DNA of 7,887 bases from Sphaerochaetaceae bacterium (GTDB lineage: Bacteria; Spirochaetota; Spirochaetia; Sphaerochaetales; Sphaerochaetaceae), in the NCBI GenBank assembly GCA_023231265.1, contig JALNVT010000118.1:1-7887 (forward strand), read 5' to 3'. Below, one piece after another: positions 5,549 to 7,887 of the stretch. Made by a program: the position numbers and the translations under genes. The notes beneath the pieces are model-generated. The model was given only the letters and a program-made list of their open reading frames with translations. It was not told the DNA's origin and ran no database searches. The number at the start of each line of letters is the position of its first letter. Positions within the stretch are counted from its first letter, which is position 1.

Positions 5549-7192
5549 ATGATAACAGCATCGAACATCTCTCTTTCTTATGGTACACAGGTACTTTTCA
5601 AAGATGTAAATATTAAATTTACACCTGGTAACTGTTACGGTATTATCGGCGCTAATGGAGCTGGTAAATCTACATTTATGAAAATTCTTGCAGGTGAAAT
5701 TGAGCAAGATACTGGTGATGTAATAATCACTCCAGGAGAGCGAATGACCATGTTGAGACAGGATCACTTTGCATTCCAAGAGTACACTGTTTTAGAGACT
5801 GTTATCATGGGTTATGAAAAGCTTTATAGCGTTATGAAAGAACGTGATGAAGTATATGCAAAAGAAGATTTTACTGAAGAAGATGGTATCAGAGCAGCTG
5901 ACCTTGAAGGCGAATTCGCTGAAATGGGCGGTTGGGAAGCTGAAGCTGAAGCAGCACAGATGCTCGACGGTCTTGGTATTGATACAATTCTCCATTCAAA
6001 GAAAATGGCTGAAGTAGAAGACAATGTTAAAGTTCGTGTTTTATTGGCACAGGCATTGTTTGGTACTCCTGATATCTTGCTATTGGATGAACCTACCAAC
6101 CACCTTGACTTAGAATCTATTGAATGGTTGGAAAATTTCCTAGAGAACTTCAACAACACAGTTATAGTTGTAAGCCATGATAGACACTTCTTGAACAGTG
6201 TCTGTACACACATTGCAGATATCGATTATGGAAAGGTTCAACTTTATGTTGGTAACTATGATTTCTGGTATCTATCAAGTCAACTTGTTGCAAAACAGAT
6301 GAAAGATGACAAGAAGAAGAAAGAAGATAAGATTTCAGAATTGAAAGACTTCATTCAACGTTTCTCATCTAACGCATCAAAAGCCAAACAGGCAACTTCA
6401 AGAAAGAAGTTGATTGATAAATTGACTTTAGATGATATCAAACCATCATCAAGAAGATTCCCTTACATCAGCTTCAAACCTACAAGAGAACCTGGTAACA
6501 ATATCTTAGAAATTAAAGATCTCAGCAAAACTGTCGAAGGTGAGCTTGTTTTGAACAAACTGAACTTGCAGTTGAACCATGGTGATAAAATTGCTTTCGT
6601 TGGTCCACAGCATCAGGCAAAGACTGTTTTATTTGACATTCTTAATGGTGAGATGGAACCAGATGAAGGTGAGTACAACTGGGGTGTAACAACATCTCAT
6701 TCTTACTTCCCTAAGAACAATGATAAGTACTTCCAAGAACATGATTCTATCACAGATTGGTTGAGACAGTATTCAAAAGATGAGAAAGATGATACTTACA
6801 TCAGATCATTCCTTGGTAGAATGCTGTTCAGCGGTGATGAAGCACTGAAAGATTGTACTGTTCTATCCGGTGGTGAGAAGGTAAGATGTATCTTATCAAA
6901 GCTCATGCTTGAGCAAGCTAACTGCATCATGCTTGATGAACCTACAGCTCACTTAGATCTTGAATCAATCAGTTCTTTGAACAATGCTTTGATAGATTTC
7001 AAGGGTGTGCTATTATTTAACTCTCATGACCACCAGTTTGTTAACACAATTGCAAACAGAATCATTGAATTCACACCAGGCGGAATCATTGATAGAATGA
7101 TGCCTTTTGATGATTATCTAAAGGATGAAGGCGTAAATAAGTTGAGAGACGAACTTTATGCTGCTCCTCAAGAACATCATCTTTCTATATAG
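5549..7192 (+). CDS. ABC-F family ATPase, YbiT-like
   Basis: ABC-F proteins are soluble tandem ATPases that act on the ribosome. This one matches the E. coli YbiT group across its length (547 versus about 530 residues). NBD1 has Walker A GANGAGKST at 34-42, Q-loop Gln71, Walker B with LLLLDEPTNHLD ending at 187, and H-loop His210. The interdomain linker (about 235-310) carries the YbiT-like segment SNASKAKQATSR at 274-285. NBD2 has signature LSGGEK at 439-444, Walker B LDEPTAHLD at 462-470 and His493. Its Walker A is replaced by GPQHQAKTV at 352-360, its Q-loop Gln appears to be Lys389, and its A-loop aromatic appears to be Val329. The NBD1 signature is also degenerate (EVEDNVKVR at 155-163). 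All these losses map to one composite ATP site. There are no membrane segments. coaX follows after 10 nt. Confidence 0.93.
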   Translation: MITASNISLSYGTQVLFKDVNIKFTPGNCYGIIGANGAGKSTFMKILAGEIEQDTGDVIITPGERMTMLRQDHFAFQEYTVLETVIMGYEKLYSVMKERDEVYAKEDFTEEDGIRAADLEGEFAEMGGWEAEAEAAQMLDGLGIDTILHSKKMAEVEDNVKVRVLLAQALFGTPDILLLDEPTNHLDLESIEWLENFLENFNNTVIVVSHDRHFLNSVCTHIADIDYGKVQLYVGNYDFWYLSSQLVAKQMKDDKKKKEDKISELKDFIQRFSSNASKAKQATSRKKLIDKLTLDDIKPSSRRFPYISFKPTREPGNNILEIKDLSKTVEGELVLNKLNLQLNHGDKIAFVGPQHQAKTVLFDILNGEMEPDEGEYNWGVTTSHSYFPKNNDKYFQEHDSITDWLRQYSKDEKDDTYIRSFLGRMLFSGDEALKDCTVLSGGEKVRCILSKLMLEQANCIMLDEPTAHLDLESISSLNNALIDFKGVLLFNSHDHQFVNTIANRIIEFTPGGIIDRMMPFDDYLKDEGVNKLRDELYAAPQEHHLSI

Positions 7193-7195
7193 GGG
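7191..7195 (+). promoter_or_regulatory. Ribosome binding site of coaX overlapping the ABC-F stop codon
   Basis: AGGGG begins inside the TAG stop at 7190-7192 and ends 7 nt before the ATG at 7203. This supports that start and suggests translational coupling with the ABC-F gene. Confidence 0.65.
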
Positions 7196-7202
7196 ATAAT
7201 AT

Positions 7203-7887
7203 ATGCTATGCGCTGTCGATATTGGAAATACCAATATAGTTGTTGCAATCCATGATGGAAATCAATGGGTTGAAAGTTGGAGGATCCACAGTGACCCTAA
7301 AAAGACGACTGATGAATATTTTGTCATGTTGGAATCACTTTCAAGACATGGCAATGAGTATGATATCGATAGAGCAGTGATATCTTCTGTAGTACCCAAC
7401 TTAACAAGGGCTCTACAGAAGAATATAGTACGTTTATTCGGCATTGAGCCAATAATGATAGACCTACAGCTTGAAAACGGTTTGATCAGTGAGAGCATAC
7501 CTTTACAGCTCGGTAGCGATATATTATGTAACCTTGCTCAATCACATCACATGCATCCTGATAAGGATGTACTCACTGTTGATTTCGGTACAGCTCTTAC
7601 AATGAGCTGTGTCAGAAAGAGTGGTGAGGTTCTTGGCGTTGCAATAGCTCCTGGTTTGCTGACTGCAGTGAACTCTCTCTTTGGAAACACAGCACAGTTA
7701 CCGCAGGTTGAATTGAAGAGCCCTGCTCACATGATGGGTAGAACAACAGATCAATCCATTAGATCTGGTATAATGAATGGCTACACAGGTCTTGTGGAGT
7801 CAATGATACAGAAAACAAGAGAAGAATATGATCTTGATCTGTATGTTGTGGCTACAGGCGGTCTGTCTCAGACAATTTCTAAATCTA
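7203..7887 (+). CDS. coaX: Type III pantothenate kinase, 3' end cut by window
   Basis: CoaX phosphorylates pantothenate with ATP, the first step of coenzyme A synthesis in the cytoplasm. It belongs to the ASKHA fold and, unlike CoaA, is not feedback-inhibited by CoA. The frame is open for 228 codons to the window edge; the family is usually about 250-260 residues, so about 30 are missing. Motifs seen are the phosphate-binding DIGNTN at 6-11, a TTDEY segment near 36-40, the catalytic-region DFGTALT at 127-133, GVAIAPGL near 149-156 and ATGGLS at 217-222. Two usually conserved positions differ. The GxDRxxN motif reads GSDILCN (104-110), with Ile107 in place of Arg, and the GxNT motif reads GRTT (179-182), with Thr in place of Asn. 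The enzyme is probably CoaX, but these changes leave room for a divergent paralogue. It is likely co-transcribed with the ABC-F gene. Confidence 0.88.
   Translation, partial: MLCAVDIGNTNIVVAIHDGNQWVESWRIHSDPKKTTDEYFVMLESLSRHGNEYDIDRAVISSVVPNLTRALQKNIVRLFGIEPIMIDLQLENGLISESIPLQLGSDILCNLAQSHHMHPDKDVLTVDFGTALTMSCVRKSGEVLGVAIAPGLLTAVNSLFGNTAQLPQVELKSPAHMMGRTTDQSIRSGIMNGYTGLVESMIQKTREEYDLDLYVVATGGLSQTISKS

Noticed and set aside
5824..6213. 129-residue open frame on the minus strand inside the ABC-F gene
   Set aside because: It is antisense to strongly conserved ABC-F motifs, shows no recognisable domain or ribosome binding site, and is serine-rich as expected for a shadow frame.
7262..7498. 78-residue minus-strand frame over the start of coaX
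   Set aside because: The plus-strand frame carries clear CoaX motifs and runs to the window edge.
1..7887. Mobile elements, CRISPR arrays, toxin-antitoxin pairs or tRNA-associated attachment sites
   Set aside because: I found no transposase, regularly spaced repeats or integrase, and no direct repeat of a tRNA 3' end. The genes read as ordinary chromosomal functions.

Overview
The window is AT-rich bacterial chromosome with strong GGAG-type ribosome binding sites, tightly packed housekeeping genes and three tRNA genes that do not encode their 3' CCA. My best guess is a spirochaete, possibly a host-associated relative of Treponema or Sphaerochaeta. The clues are the TsaD start (ETSCDEC) and the Apt motif LFFDIT, where most bacteria have LFRDIT and where, from memory, Borrelia-type Apt also has an aromatic residue. 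This assignment is inference and of modest confidence.

Region 1 (1-2905, + strand): a promoter region, then a two-gene unit. The first gene encodes a PlsC-type acyltransferase fused to a zinc ribbon and a beta-rich C-terminal domain. The second encodes a GltS-type sodium/glutamate symporter and starts inside the end of the first (11-nt overlap), so the two are probably translationally coupled. Hairpins, including a probable terminator, follow.

Region 2 (2906-3344): about 440 bases of very AT-rich spacer holding a minus-strand tRNA-Thr(CGT) with its own promoter, and a 9-bp inverted repeat in the divergent gap before the next gene.

Region 3 (3345-5277, + strand): an unrecognised 102-residue protein, tsaD (t6A tRNA modification) and apt (adenine salvage), spaced 7 and 15 nt apart and probably one operon. 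The first gene has no visible Shine-Dalgarno and may be leaderless. A long hairpin follows apt.

Region 4 (5281-5520): a complete small tRNA operon with a near-consensus promoter, tRNA-Gln(CTG), tRNA-Glu(CTC) and a textbook intrinsic terminator.

Region 5 (5535-7887, + strand): a YbiT-like ABC-F ATPase and, 10 nt later, the start of a type III pantothenate kinase (coaX) cut by the window end.

Most genes serve translation (TsaD, tRNAs, the ABC-F protein) or cofactor and nucleotide metabolism (Apt, CoaX). I see no mobile element, CRISPR array or obvious new multi-gene system. The most notable signal is that the ABC-F protein appears to have lost, coherently, the motifs of one of its two composite ATP sites. 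Also notable are the acyltransferase-zinc ribbon fusion, substitutions in conserved CoaX motifs, and the tRNA promoter embedded in a nested inverted repeat.
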